Shown here piece by piece: positions 7,985 through 15,845 of a stretch of DNA of 21,579 bases; within the stretch, counting starts at the first letter, position 1; each line of letters opens with the position of its first letter. The notes below the pieces were generated by a model, which was given only the letters and a program-made list of their open reading frames with translations, was not told the origin of the DNA and searched no databases. A program made the position numbers and the translations under genes. Origin of the DNA: VRUB01 sp046758085 (lineage in GTDB: Bacteria; Pseudomonadota; Gammaproteobacteria; Acidiferrobacterales; SPGG2); NCBI GenBank assembly GCA_046758085.1, contig JBHHZP010000054.1, positions 1-21,579 of the forward strand, in the 5' to 3' direction.

Positions 7985-8141
7985 GCTGTCCGCCGGCTTT
8001 TCGGCGGCCTCCGGTAAGGATGCCCAAGGTGCCCTATCTCTATGTATGTATGAAGGATTGCGGATACAGTCGTCTGAAGGCATTCTGCGTTGAAGCCTAT
8101 CCACCACCACCCGGGTGCTGGGCGCGATCGCCGGGCCCTAC

Positions 8142-8170
8142 GAAAAACGGCGACCCCGAGGGTCGCCGTT
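8142..8170 (-). terminator. Intrinsic terminator after the DUF5666 lipoprotein gene
   Basis: On the minus strand a perfect 10-bp GC-rich stem (AACGGCGACC with GGTCGCCGTT) with a 5-nt loop is followed by TTTTTCG. It lies 26 nt after the stop of the lipoprotein gene and ends the zinc-ribbon/DUF6502/DUF5666 block. Confidence 0.9.
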
Positions 8171-8195
8171 AAATCACCGGGCAGCGCCCATTAAT

Positions 8196-9650
8196 TCAAT
8201 CCTCGAGCTCGATCTCATCCCAGGCAACGGTGCCGCCGACGCCCAGGCTCCCCTTGGCCTTGACCAAACGCGCAGGGGGGGCCGCCGCGACCGCCGCGAA
8301 GAAGGCCGTGCGGCCAATCGACATGCCGTCGAGTCCTTCGAAATTATTGTTAGCGATACCGGTGGTGTCCACGGCCACACCAAGGATGGTCACGCTGTCG
8401 CTCGGTGGCAGCGAAAAGGTCTCGACTGGCCCCTGCAGGTCGACATCGGTGTCGGGGCTACGCAACTGGAGCTCCGATGCGATCACCGTACTGGTGCCCG
8501 CGACACGGCCACGCACACGTACGTGATCGGTGGGAACGATACCACCCGGGCCGCCCAGGCCGCTTACATTCCTGAACTCTGTCTGGCTATCAACCGTCAC
8601 CGTAATGCCGGGCAACCCTTTCAATGTCAAGGTACCGGTACTGGCGTCTACTGTTTCGACGTCAGACTTGAGCTTGACGTTGTCGCGGAAAGAGACCTTT
8701 GTCGCCGTCAGAATACCGCCGGCGAGCGTGCCCTCGACCTCGACCTTCAGCCCCACGACGATCTCGCTCTGCAGGCCGCCAGCGAAGATCGTGGACCCAG
8801 TCGTCAGCACTGGCTGGTTACCCACGACGAAGTCGAAGGCGGGGGTCGCAGTAGTAATAGTAACGAAGCCTTCCACTTCCGCCCGGTCGGCGACCGCAAC
8901 TGCCAACCCCTCGGGTTCGACCTTGGTGGCCAGCAATTCGCCGCCGGAACCAAGGGTGTTTTGGCCTTTAACCTCGACCAGTTGCTCGTTTACGGGGTTG
9001 CCACCGGCAAGATCACCGGTATCCGCGGCGCTGTAATCCACGGTCAGCGCCCCGATTGTGAACGTCTGCGCCCCGGTGTCGGTATTCTCGACGAAACCCT
9101 TGATGCGGAATTCCACCAACGGACCTTTTAGCTCGATGCGTGTCGCACCAATCACGCCGTTGTCCTTCACCAACCCGTGGACCTCGATCAAATCCACGCC
9201 CGGGTTCAAGTTTCGGATGTCCTGGCCGGGGATGTTGTTGTCGATGATGGTTGTGTTATCCACCAGGATGGTCTGTCCCAAGGCCACCAGGCTCAGCCCA
9301 TCGGCCGCAACACTGTCTACGGGGCCTTTGACCACGTCCTCGGCGGCAACGGTGATCGCCGTGCCACTGGCGCCACTGATCATGCCTTGGACTTCGACCA
9401 CCATCCCGAGCTTAAGATCGCTCTCGGACACCGAAATGCCACCCAGCGTAATCGATGCGCCCGAGGTATCGAACTCCACGCCATTGACGAAGATACTGCC
9501 GAAGCCGGTGATCGCCCCGGAACTGATTCCGGTGCCACCGATGCCGCCGCTGGCGAGCTCACCACTGCCACCACCATCGCCACCGCAGGACACAGTCATG
9601 ATTCCTGCCAAGGTCGTGAAGGCCAATCTTCGGAAAACCCGCCTCATCAT
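8196..9650 (-). CDS. DUF5666-repeat lipoprotein
   Basis: The 484-residue product starts with a basic, hydrophobic signal peptide and a lipobox, IMTVSC (Cys22), followed by a Gly/Ser-rich linker, so it should be a lipid-anchored envelope protein. The rest consists of about five or six beta-rich repeats with recurring phrases such as VEVQG, VEVKG, VEVEG and VRVRG, each near GxxxATxV-type strands. This is the pattern of DUF5666 proteins. No catalytic motif is visible. The ATG overlaps the stop of the DUF6502 gene in ATGA fashion, which implies translational coupling, and an intrinsic terminator follows. Function is unknown. A surface scaffold or binding role is only an inference from the repeats and anchor. 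Confidence 0.85.
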   Translation of the reverse strand: MMRRVFRRLAFTTLAGIMTVSCGGDGGGSGELASGGIGGTGISSGAITGFGSIFVNGVEFDTSGASITLGGISVSESDLKLGMVVEVQGMISGASGTAITVAAEDVVKGPVDSVAADGLSLVALGQTILVDNTTIIDNNIPGQDIRNLNPGVDLIEVHGLVKDNGVIGATRIELKGPLVEFRIKGFVENTDTGAQTFTIGALTVDYSAADTGDLAGGNPVNEQLVEVKGQNTLGSGGELLATKVEPEGLAVAVADRAEVEGFVTITTATPAFDFVVGNQPVLTTGSTIFAGGLQSEIVVGLKVEVEGTLAGGILTATKVSFRDNVKLKSDVETVDASTGTLTLKGLPGITVTVDSQTEFRNVSGLGGPGGIVPTDHVRVRGRVAGTSTVIASELQLRSPDTDVDLQGPVETFSLPPSDSVTILGVAVDTTGIANNNFEGLDGMSIGRTAFFAAVAAAPPARLVKAKGSLGVGGTVAWDEIELED

Positions 9651-10510
9651 GACTGCCCATCCTCCTCAAAATCCTCTTCGAAGTAGTAAATGCCGATGCC
9701 CGCGCACTTGCGGCCTGAGCCTTGGATGTCTGGGCTCGTGTCGCGGTCGTGCGCCGCCATCCATCCGTCGATTTTTTCCAGCAGCGCTTGCGCGTCTTTA
9801 GCACTCATTGCCCGCAACTCCGGCAGCGCCTCGACAGGCAAGTTGTCGTAGGATGCCGTGCGCTGAAATCGTGGTTCCGAATCCGCTTCATAGACGTTGT
9901 GCGTGATGGTGGCGATCAGGTGCGCTGTATCCGTACCCAGGATACCGAGCTTGTCCGCCTTGCTGTCACGGGGAATATAAGCCCGGGTGACCAGTTGAAT
10001 GCGCCCATCCGCCAATGCCTCGACCGCTCCAGCGTGAACCAGCTCGTCGAGGATCGAGCGCGGCGGCACATCACCGCTGAATTCCCTGACCAGCGCGCTA
10101 AAGGTCGGGCCGTCCCCGTCAATCGGCAGTGGCAGCGGCTCGCCGTGATTATCGACAAAGCGCGAATCGCGCACCCAACCGCCGATCACCCGGGCTGCGC
10201 GGTTGTAGCGCTCGGCGACATCTGAAGCGTCGGCGCGCGACAGTTCCTGGATGCGGGCGACTTCCTTGCGCGTCAGCCCGGTAATGACCGCTACTCGTGA
10301 GACCGTTTGCTTGCGGCCGGGAATCTGAAACGCATCGGTGGCGATCTCGACATAGATTTGCTTGGCGATATCGGCAAACAGTCCGAACGGGATACCGCTG
10401 CGCAGCAAGGTGCGCACCAGCGGACGCAACAACCTGCGCAGGCCGGCAGCCAGAATTCGCCGATGTTCCTGCGCCGGTAGCGGGCTAGAGTTTGTGACAG
10501 GTTCGATCAT
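9647..10510 (-). CDS. DUF6502 family protein, possible DNA-binding regulator
   Basis: From the ATG at 10510 the product is 287 residues, without signal peptide or membrane segment. It resembles DUF6502 proteins: an N-terminal helical region (RRLLRPLVRTLLRSGIPFG, then DIAKQIYVEIA) and a helix-turn-helix-like stretch around QTVSRVAVITGLTRKEVARI. A middle region has WVRDSRFVDNHGEPLPLP and FSALVREFSGDVPPRSILDEL, and a C-terminal acidic tail includes YYFEEDFEEDG. The frame is open to a GTG at 10561, but the added residues would read through the promoter-operator described here, so the ATG is preferred. It is coupled to the downstream lipoprotein gene by ATGA overlap. A regulatory role is inferred from the HTH-like segment only. 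Confidence 0.8.
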   Translation of the reverse strand: MIEPVTNSSPLPAQEHRRILAAGLRRLLRPLVRTLLRSGIPFGLFADIAKQIYVEIATDAFQIPGRKQTVSRVAVITGLTRKEVARIQELSRADASDVAERYNRAARVIGGWVRDSRFVDNHGEPLPLPIDGDGPTFSALVREFSGDVPPRSILDELVHAGAVEALADGRIQLVTRAYIPRDSKADKLGILGTDTAHLIATITHNVYEADSEPRFQRTASYDNLPVEALPELRAMSAKDAQALLEKIDGWMAAHDRDTSPDIQGSGRKCAGIGIYYFEEDFEEDGQS

Positions 10511-10513
10511 GAG

Positions 10514-10529
10514 TGGGAATTTATTCCCA
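10514..10529. promoter_or_regulatory. Operator-like palindrome 1 (TGGGA-N6-TCCCA)
   Basis: The 16-bp site TGGGAATTTATTCCCA is a near-perfect inverted repeat covering the -10 box of the promoter in front of the DUF6502 gene. It matches the site at 11300-11315 at 14 of 16 positions. Confidence 0.65.
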
Positions 10530-10546
10530 AAGCACCTAAGAATCAA
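10518..10546 (-). promoter_or_regulatory. Promoter of DUF6502-lipoprotein genes, probably leaderless
   Basis: On the minus strand TTGATT (10541-10546) and TAAATT (10518-10523) are 17 nt apart. Seven bases separate the -10 box from the ATG at 10510, so transcription would start at or next to the A of the start codon. Confidence 0.6.
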
Positions 10547-10609
10547 CCCCTCGGATGGCACAACCTGCCCGATGGGTCGACGCCAGCAGCCGTTTCTGCG
10601 CGCCCCACG

Positions 10610-11011
10610 CTAGCGCTTGCCCACCTGTTCCGGCCCCTCAGGGAGCGTCTGCCAGCCGTGGGCGCGTGAACGTGCCAGCTGATTGAACTGGGATGCCCGT
10701 ACCGCCTGCGCCGCAAGCGCGGCCTGGGCCGTTTCTGCGGCGCGTTTCCCCAGGGTCGCTTGCACCGCCTTGAGGTTGTCCGTGGGGTCCAAGGCGGCGG
10801 CATCGGCGGCCACGCGAGCCGCTTGCAGGGCATGCTCGGCGCGAACGCGCAGATATTCTTCGTACAGGCGTTCCTGGTGCGCGATTTCAGCCAAGCTGGG
10901 CTGGGACTCGCGTTTCACATCTGACGCGAAGGTGTAGCCACAGCCGCATTCCTTGGCCGCAACCGGTAGGGTAGCGGAACATTGCGGGCAATCTTTGCGG
11001 AAAATACTCAT
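10610..11011 (-). CDS. Small zinc-ribbon protein with helical tail
   Basis: From the ATG at 11011 the product is 133 residues. Four cysteines in CPQC and CGCG (residues 8-24), set in a KDCPQCSATLPVAAKECGCG context, make a zinc ribbon of the type found in UPF0547-like proteins. Residues about 35-115 are Ala/Glu/Arg-rich and probably helical. GAGGA lies 7 nt before the ATG. A longer in-frame reading to 11161 exists but has no family character. It lies upstream of the DUF6502 gene on the same strand with a 99-nt gap, downstream of promoter P2 by about 285 nt. Function unknown; a protein- or nucleic-acid-binding adaptor is possible. Confidence 0.7.
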   Translation of the reverse strand: MSIFRKDCPQCSATLPVAAKECGCGYTFASDVKRESQPSLAEIAHQERLYEEYLRVRAEHALQAARVAADAAALDPTDNLKAVQATLGKRAAETAQAALAAQAVRASQFNQLARSRAHGWQTLPEGPEQVGKR

Positions 11012-11294
11012 GGCGATATCCTCGCAGGGCGCGCCTGTCTGCAAGGCGCTGACATCGGGCAAGCCAATTGACACGAGCGGTGGGTGATGATTCGTAGGCC
11101 GGGAGCAGCGCGATGGCAGGTTCGTGCTTGCCTGCGCTCGCAACCTCCAAAGCTCGGGCATTCCGCTGCGGTCACGGCGAACCTACTCGAGACCCGCCGC
11201 TCATCGTACTGACTGGTTAGCCGCACGGCATTCATACTTCGGTTCGGCTCAGCATTGCAAGGGTGTCTATGGGCCCATAGCCCTCGCGTTTCTA

Positions 11295-11320
11295 ATATTT
11301 GGGATATTATTCCCAAATAT
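11295..11320. promoter_or_regulatory. Operator-like palindrome 2
   Basis: Perfect 10-bp arms, ATATTTGGGA and TCCCAAATAT, flank a 6-bp centre. The core TGGGA-N6-TCCCA (11300-11315) covers the -10 box of P2 with the same offset as in palindrome 1. Confidence 0.75.
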
Positions 11321-11332
11321 CTGCCTTGTCAA
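11304..11332 (-). promoter_or_regulatory. Strong sigma-70 promoter P2
   Basis: On the minus strand TTGACA (11327-11332, perfect consensus) and TAATAT (11304-11309) are separated by exactly 17 nt. The predicted start is near 11297. The first credible gene downstream is the zinc-ribbon gene at 11011, leaving a leader of roughly 285 nt. Confidence 0.8.
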
Positions 11333-11563
11333 CCCTTTATATTTAGCTGCCAACCGCCGGCATTGTTGCAGCTACCTCAAGCAAGAATAGGCAGTCTCCT
11401 GGCCACCCTCGATAGGCGCCCGCCCACCAGCGAGCCCACCAGACAGTGATACCCTCACCGCCCAACTCCCTGGTCGCTTATGGAAGCGCGGCCACTGCCG
11501 AGAAACGGTGGCCCGTTTCAGGCAAGCGCCCGCCGCAGGTGTTGGGGCATCGCGGGGCCGGAC

Positions 11564-13603
11564 TTAGGAGCCAGCGCCCGCCACGACGCGAAATTGCCGC
11601 TCGCGGATCGCCCGGATCTTGTCGCGCAGCTGTGCCGCTTCTTCGAACTCGAGGTTCCTGGCGTGCTCGTACATCTGCTTTTCAAGCTTGCCGAGCACGC
11701 GCCCAAGCGCGGCTGCTGGCATGGTTTCATACTTCGCCGCCTCTTCCGCCGCCACCGGCGTGGCTACCGCCGGCCGGTGTGAGCGCGATTCATAGGTCCG
11801 CGGCTGCACCCCGTCGATGATTTCCTTGACCGCCTTGACGATACCCCTTGGCCGAATGCCGTGGGTCTTGTTGTACGCGATCTGCTTCCGCCGGCGCCGC
11901 TCGGTTTCCTCAATCGCCGCATGCATGGAATTCGTGATCCGTTCGGCGTAAAGAATAGCCTTGCCGTGCAGATTCCGCGCCGTGCGTCCAACGGTCTGAA
12001 TCAAGGAACGAGTCGAACGCAGAAAGCCTTCCTTGTCCGCATCAAGGATCGCCACCAGCGAGACCTCTGGCAGATCGAGGCCTTCACGCAAAAGGTTGAT
12101 CCCGACCAGTACATCGAACACCCCGGCCCGCAGATCCCGTATGATCTCCACGCGCTCGACTGTGTCGATATCGGAATGCAGGTAGCGCACACGCACGCTG
12201 TGTTCCCCCAGATAGTCGGTAAGGTCCTCGGCCATACGCTTGGTTAACGTCGTCACCAGCACCCGATCACCGCGCTCCACGCGCTCGCCAATCTCGGACA
12301 AAAGATCATCGACCTGTGTGGTAACCGGCCGCACCTCCACTTGCGGATCGACCAAACCGGTCGGCCGCACCACCAGGTCGATCACGTTCCCGGTTTGTTC
12401 CAGCTCGTACGGACCAGGCGTTGCCGATACAAAGATGGTTTGCGGCATGAGGTGCTCGAACTCGTCGAAGCGTAATGGCCGATTGTCCAACGCCGACGGC
12501 AGCCGGAAACCATACTCGACCAGGGTTTCCTTGCGCGAGCGATCACCCCGGTACATGCCACCCAGCTGCGGTACCGTAACATGGCTCTCGTCAATGACCA
12601 GCAATGCGTCGGCAGGCAGGTAGTCCATCAACGTCGGTGGCGGTTCGCCTCCGGCCCGCCTGGAGAGATAGCGCGAGTAGTTTTCGATTCCCGCGCAATA
12701 GCCTACTTCCTGAATCATCTCCAGATCGAAGCGTGTGCGCGTTTCGAGCCGCTGCGCTTCAACCCGCTTGTCCTGCCGACGTAGCTGTTCGAGCCTTTTT
12801 CTCAACTCGTCCTTGATCTGTCCAACCGCATTGAGCAACGTCTCGCGCGGGGTCACGTAATGAGTCTTCGGGTAGATCGTGGTGCGCGTGAGCGGCGTCG
12901 TCACTTCGCCCGTGAGCGGATCAAACTCGGCCAGGCCCTCGATCTCATCGCCGAACAGTTCCACGCGAATCGCCAGGCGCTCAGATTCGGCCGGGAATAT
13001 GTCGATCACGTCGCCGCGGACGCGGAAGGTGCCGCGGCGAAGCTCGAGGTCGTTGCGCGTATACTGCAACTCCGCCAGCCGGCGCAGGATAGCGCGCTGG
13101 TCGGTAAGCGCGCCGCGACGCAGATGCAGAATCATGCCGTGGTAAGCCGCCGGGTCACCCAGTCCGTAGATGGCTGAGACGGTGGCAACGATGATCGTAT
13201 CCTCGCGCTCCAGCAGTGCCTTGGTTGCCGACAGGCGCATCTGTTCAATGTGTTCGTTGATAGAGGCGTCTTTCTCTATGTATGTGTCGGTAGATGGCAC
13301 ATAGGCCTCGGGCTGATAGTAGTCATAATAAGAGACGAAGTATTCCACCGCGTTGTGCGGAAAAAAGTCGCGCATTTCGGAGTACAGCTGTGCCGCCAGC
13401 GTCTTGTTGGGTGCCAGTACCAGTGTGGCGCGCTGCACACGCTGGATCACATTGGCGATGACATAAGTTTTGCCGGAGCCCGTGACGCCCAGCAAAGTCT
13501 GGTAGGCCTCACCGTTACTCAATCCTGTAACGAGGGCATCGATCGCCTCGGGCTGATCTCCGGCCGGGTTGAACGGGCTTTCGAGTCGAAACTGGTGGGA
13601 CAT
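11564..13603 (-). CDS. uvrB: Excinuclease ABC subunit B
   Basis: The 679-residue product is full-length UvrB, the damage-verifying helicase-like subunit of nucleotide excision repair that is loaded by UvrA and recruits UvrC. It shows the Walker A motif GVTGSGKT (39-46), the beta-hairpin segment with YFVSYYDYYQPEAYVPSTD, the Walker B region LLVIDESHVTVPQLGGMY, helicase motifs including LVGINLLREGLDLPEVS and QTVGRTARN, and a C-terminal UVR motif (EKQMYEHARNLEFEEAAQLR) that contacts UvrC. It is transcribed divergently from the aminotransferase across 70 bp. I see no clear SOS box of the CTGT-N8-ACAG type in that gap. Confidence 0.98.
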   Translation of the reverse strand: MSHQFRLESPFNPAGDQPEAIDALVTGLSNGEAYQTLLGVTGSGKTYVIANVIQRVQRATLVLAPNKTLAAQLYSEMRDFFPHNAVEYFVSYYDYYQPEAYVPSTDTYIEKDASINEHIEQMRLSATKALLEREDTIIVATVSAIYGLGDPAAYHGMILHLRRGALTDQRAILRRLAELQYTRNDLELRRGTFRVRGDVIDIFPAESERLAIRVELFGDEIEGLAEFDPLTGEVTTPLTRTTIYPKTHYVTPRETLLNAVGQIKDELRKRLEQLRRQDKRVEAQRLETRTRFDLEMIQEVGYCAGIENYSRYLSRRAGGEPPPTLMDYLPADALLVIDESHVTVPQLGGMYRGDRSRKETLVEYGFRLPSALDNRPLRFDEFEHLMPQTIFVSATPGPYELEQTGNVIDLVVRPTGLVDPQVEVRPVTTQVDDLLSEIGERVERGDRVLVTTLTKRMAEDLTDYLGEHSVRVRYLHSDIDTVERVEIIRDLRAGVFDVLVGINLLREGLDLPEVSLVAILDADKEGFLRSTRSLIQTVGRTARNLHGKAILYAERITNSMHAAIEETERRRRKQIAYNKTHGIRPRGIVKAVKEIIDGVQPRTYESRSHRPAVATPVAAEEAAKYETMPAAALGRVLGKLEKQMYEHARNLEFEEAAQLRDKIRAIRERQFRVVAGAGS

Positions 13604-13673
13604 ACGCTACCAGTAGAATAACAGTGCAGGTATATTATCGTACATTGAGTTCCATTCTACTAAAGGCAAAATC

Positions 13674-14867
13674 TTGACAACAATCCAGCTATCGCATCGC
13701 GTCAAACGTATCAAACCCTCCCCCACAATCGCCGTCAGCCAGCGCGCGGCCGAGTTGCAACGCGCGGGCAAGGACGTCATCGGACTGGGGGCAGGCGAAC
13801 CCGATTTCGACACCCCGGATCATATCAAGCGGGCGGCCATACACGCGGTACAGCGAGGATTTACCAAGTATACCGCCGTCGATGGCATCCCGAGCCTGAA
13901 GCAAGCCATTGTTGAGAAATTCAAACGCGAAAACAACCTCGTGTTTGAAACCGATCAGATACTCGTGTCGGCCGGAGGCAAACAAAGCCTCTTTAACCTG
14001 GCACAAGCGCTGCTGGCTGCCGGCGACGAGGTTATAATCCCCGCTCCGTACTGGGTCTCTTATCCCGATATCGTATTGCTCGCAGACGCCACGCCCGTGT
14101 TCGTACCCGCGGGAGGCGAGCAATCGTTCACGATCACACCCGAGCAGTTGGACCAGGCGATCACGCCCAACACACGGCTGCTGATTATCAACAGTCCATC
14201 GAACCCAAGTGGTGCCGTATACAGCCGCGCGGAGCTGCGCGCATTAGGCGAAGTCCTGCGCAATCACCCTGACGTGCTCATCGCGACCGATGATATCTAC
14301 GAGCATATCCTGTGGTCGGATGAACCCTTTTGCAACATCGCCAATGCGTGCTCTGACCTGCTGGCGCGTACGATCGTTGTCAATGGTGTATCCAAGGCCT
14401 ACGCCATGACCGGGTGGCGTATCGGCTATGCCGCCGGCCCGCAGACACTCATCGCCGCCATGCGCAAGATTCAGTCACAGAGCACGTCCAACCCGACATC
14501 GATTTCGCAGGTGGCGGCCGAGGCCGCGCTTAGCGCTAAGCAGCACTGCATCAGGCCGATGCTGGAGGCGTTCACGCAAAGACACGAGCTTGTGGTTACA
14601 CGTCTGAACGAGATACGCGGGATTAAATGTCTGCGGGCCCAGGGCGCATTCTATGCTTTTCTCGACGTGCGCGAGGCGATTGTGGATCAAGCCGGCGTCA
14701 CCAACGATATCGAAATGGCCGAATACATCCTCAATGAAGCCGGGGTTGCCCTGGTCCCGGGGTCGGCCTTCGGGGCGCAAGGTTACCTGCGTCTCTCGTT
14801 TGCTACCGGAAAAGATATTCTGGATAGCGCCCTCGATCGCCTCGAGCGCTTGCTCGGAAGGCGATAG
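13674..14867 (+). CDS. PLP-dependent aspartate-type aminotransferase (TTG start)
   Basis: The 397-residue product is a fold-type I class I/II aminotransferase of the AAT I-beta group. Visible features are GLGAGEPDFDTP, YTAVDGIPSLK, PYWVSYPD, NSPSNPSG (Asn177), the TDDIYEHI segment (Asp206, Tyr209), the PLP lysine in VNGVSKAYAMTGWRIGYAAG (Lys241), and the substrate carboxylate Arg in YLRLSFAT. It should interconvert aspartate or a similar amino acid and 2-oxoglutarate with oxaloacetate and glutamate. It starts at TTG (13674), preceded by an AAAGG stretch; no ATG is available near the conserved IQLSHRV start. aspC or aatA would be the usual symbols; precise substrate is not certain. Next to uvrB as in Pseudomonas. 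Confidence 0.93.
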   Translation: MTTIQLSHRVKRIKPSPTIAVSQRAAELQRAGKDVIGLGAGEPDFDTPDHIKRAAIHAVQRGFTKYTAVDGIPSLKQAIVEKFKRENNLVFETDQILVSAGGKQSLFNLAQALLAAGDEVIIPAPYWVSYPDIVLLADATPVFVPAGGEQSFTITPEQLDQAITPNTRLLIINSPSNPSGAVYSRAELRALGEVLRNHPDVLIATDDIYEHILWSDEPFCNIANACSDLLARTIVVNGVSKAYAMTGWRIGYAAGPQTLIAAMRKIQSQSTSNPTSISQVAAEAALSAKQHCIRPMLEAFTQRHELVVTRLNEIRGIKCLRAQGAFYAFLDVREAIVDQAGVTNDIEMAEYILNEAGVALVPGSAFGAQGYLRLSFATGKDILDSALDRLERLLGRR

Positions 14868-15092
14868 CCTTGGGCGAGGTGCTGGTACTGGCCAGTCGCT
14901 TGAAAGTTTTGCTCAACAAAACAGTACTTTGCTGACCTTCGCCAGCTCGGTTTGCCGGGTGTGCCCGCGATGGCATAATAACGCGGTTGCCCAGCCATGT
15001 GGCCGCTTAGAACTACGACAAGATATCCATAAGTAACGAAGTCAGACTCACGGCATCCCCTTCCCAACGATAACATCCGGGGGTCGAGAGTA
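14868..15092 (+). promoter_or_regulatory. Leader of the pseudopilin gene, with a weak candidate promoter
   Basis: This 225-bp gap contains TTGCCG and CATAAT separated by 16 nt, around 14951-14978. It is the only promoter-like arrangement I found for the pseudopilin. No terminator follows the aminotransferase gene. Confidence 0.25.
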
Positions 15093-15746
15093 TTGAGCAC
15101 TCCACTGGGATCGCGCTGCCAATGCGCGTTTTGTCATGCGGAAACCCTGACGTTGTCTGCGTTGCCGGGCCATGTCGGGTGCGAGCCTTTGCTCAGGGCC
15201 CAGCGCTTCGTGCCCGAGCGGGGTTTCACCCTCCACGAGGCGCTGATTACTCTTACCATCATCAGCGTCGTGGCCGTCAGCGCGGTGGGCTTTACGCGGA
15301 TCCTGCACAGCACACAGATGACATCACAGGTCAACACACTGGTCGCCGATCTCAGCCTGGCGCGCAGCGAAGCCATCAAGCGGGCACGCATCGTAACCGT
15401 ATGCAAGAGCCGTTCCAGTAACAGCTGCACGGCCGACTCGGCATGGCACGAAGGCTGGATTGTGTTCACCGACGACAACGACAACGCGCAACGGGATGAT
15501 GGGGAAACAATAATAAAGTTCGAGCACGCCTTGGCAGGAGGCGCCACGCTCAGCTTCGGGGCCTGGGGGCCGGGGGCCGGGAAATATGTCAGTTACCGGC
15601 CTACGGGCTCAACCAAGCAGAACGGTACGTTCACGTTCTGCGGAGTGGAAGGGTCGGCGACAGCGAAAGCCGTGATTCTGATTCAGACCGGGCGCACTCG
15701 AGTGTCTGATAAAAAGTCCTCAGGAGCGCCGCTGGTTTGCCCCTAG
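15093..15746 (+). CDS. GspH/FimT-family pseudopilin
   Basis: The product has a type IV prepilin signal: RG followed by FTLHEALITLTIISVVAV. Gly precedes the cleaved bond, Phe is +1 and Glu is +5, and a hydrophobic helix follows. The C-terminal part (LARSEAIKRARIVTVCKS, GWIVFTDDNDNAQRDDGE) is the GspH/FimT domain of minor pseudopilins. After cleavage by a prepilin peptidase it would sit in the inner membrane or a short pseudopilus tip. The longest frame starts at TTG 15093 and gives 217 residues with a 44-residue leader, long for the family. TTG 15189 (12-residue leader) or GTG 15210 are more typical. It stands alone, without other pil or gsp genes in view. Confidence 0.85.
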   Translation: MSTPLGSRCQCAFCHAETLTLSALPGHVGCEPLLRAQRFVPERGFTLHEALITLTIISVVAVSAVGFTRILHSTQMTSQVNTLVADLSLARSEAIKRARIVTVCKSRSSNSCTADSAWHEGWIVFTDDNDNAQRDDGETIIKFEHALAGGATLSFGAWGPGAGKYVSYRPTGSTKQNGTFTFCGVEGSATAKAVILIQTGRTRVSDKKSSGAPLVCP

Positions 15747-15782
15747 TCCCGCCGCGTTAGCCCGAGTTATAATCAATCGTGT

Positions 15783-15788
15783 TATAAT
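15783..15788 (+). promoter_or_regulatory. TATAAT box of the broken tRNA-Asn copy
   Basis: TATAAT lies 19 nt before the tRNA fragment. This is exactly the spacing of the TATAAT before the intact tRNA-Asn, although the intervening bases differ. Confidence 0.6.
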
Positions 15789-15807
15789 TTTCGTTGATCC
15801 CAGTGAT

Positions 15808-15845
15808 TCCCCGGTAGTTCAGTCGGTAGAGCGGGTGGCTGATAA
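15808..15845 (+). pseudogene. tRNA-Asn 5'-half fragment
   Basis: These 38 bases match positions 1-38 of the intact tRNA-Asn at 19860 at 36 of 38 positions. Resemblance ends just past the anticodon loop, where the 3' anticodon stem should begin. One change falls in the D stem (GCTC to GTTC) and one in the anticodon (GTT to GAT). The next bases (GCGAC) cannot pair with GGTGG, so no tRNA can form. Confidence 0.85.

Larger units (their letters stand above)
11012..11563. other. uvrB-zinc-ribbon intergenic region
   Basis: This 552-bp stretch holds no gene I can support. It contains promoter P2 and its operator (11295-11332), a perfect 14-bp palindrome CTATGGGCCCATAG at 11267-11280 about 17-30 nt downstream of the predicted transcript start, and a hairpin GAAACGG/CCGTTTC at 11502-11519. 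The hairpin lies after the uvrB stop but has no T tract. A 75-codon frame ends in an ATGA overlap with the zinc-ribbon start, but its Arg/Cys-rich product looks non-coding. Confidence 0.6.

Noticed and set aside
8115..9131. 338-codon plus-strand frame
   Set aside because: It lies antisense to the DUF5666 lipoprotein gene, which has a signal peptide, coupling and a terminator; the plus frame has none.
11008..11316. 102-codon minus-strand frame overlapping the zinc-ribbon start
   Set aside because: The upstream TTG start lies within the promoter-operator; the product is Arg/Cys-rich and not protein-like. The ERRVSSRF string recalls PilZ domains but nothing else supports it. Kept only as a possibility in the leader finding.
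11502..11519. Hairpin after uvrB as a terminator
   Set aside because: The 7-bp stem GAAACGG/CCGTTTC is perfect but no T tract follows on either strand.
13604..13673. SOS (LexA) box for uvrB
   Set aside because: I found no CTGT-N8-ACAG palindrome; the CTG and CAG words present do not form a symmetric site.
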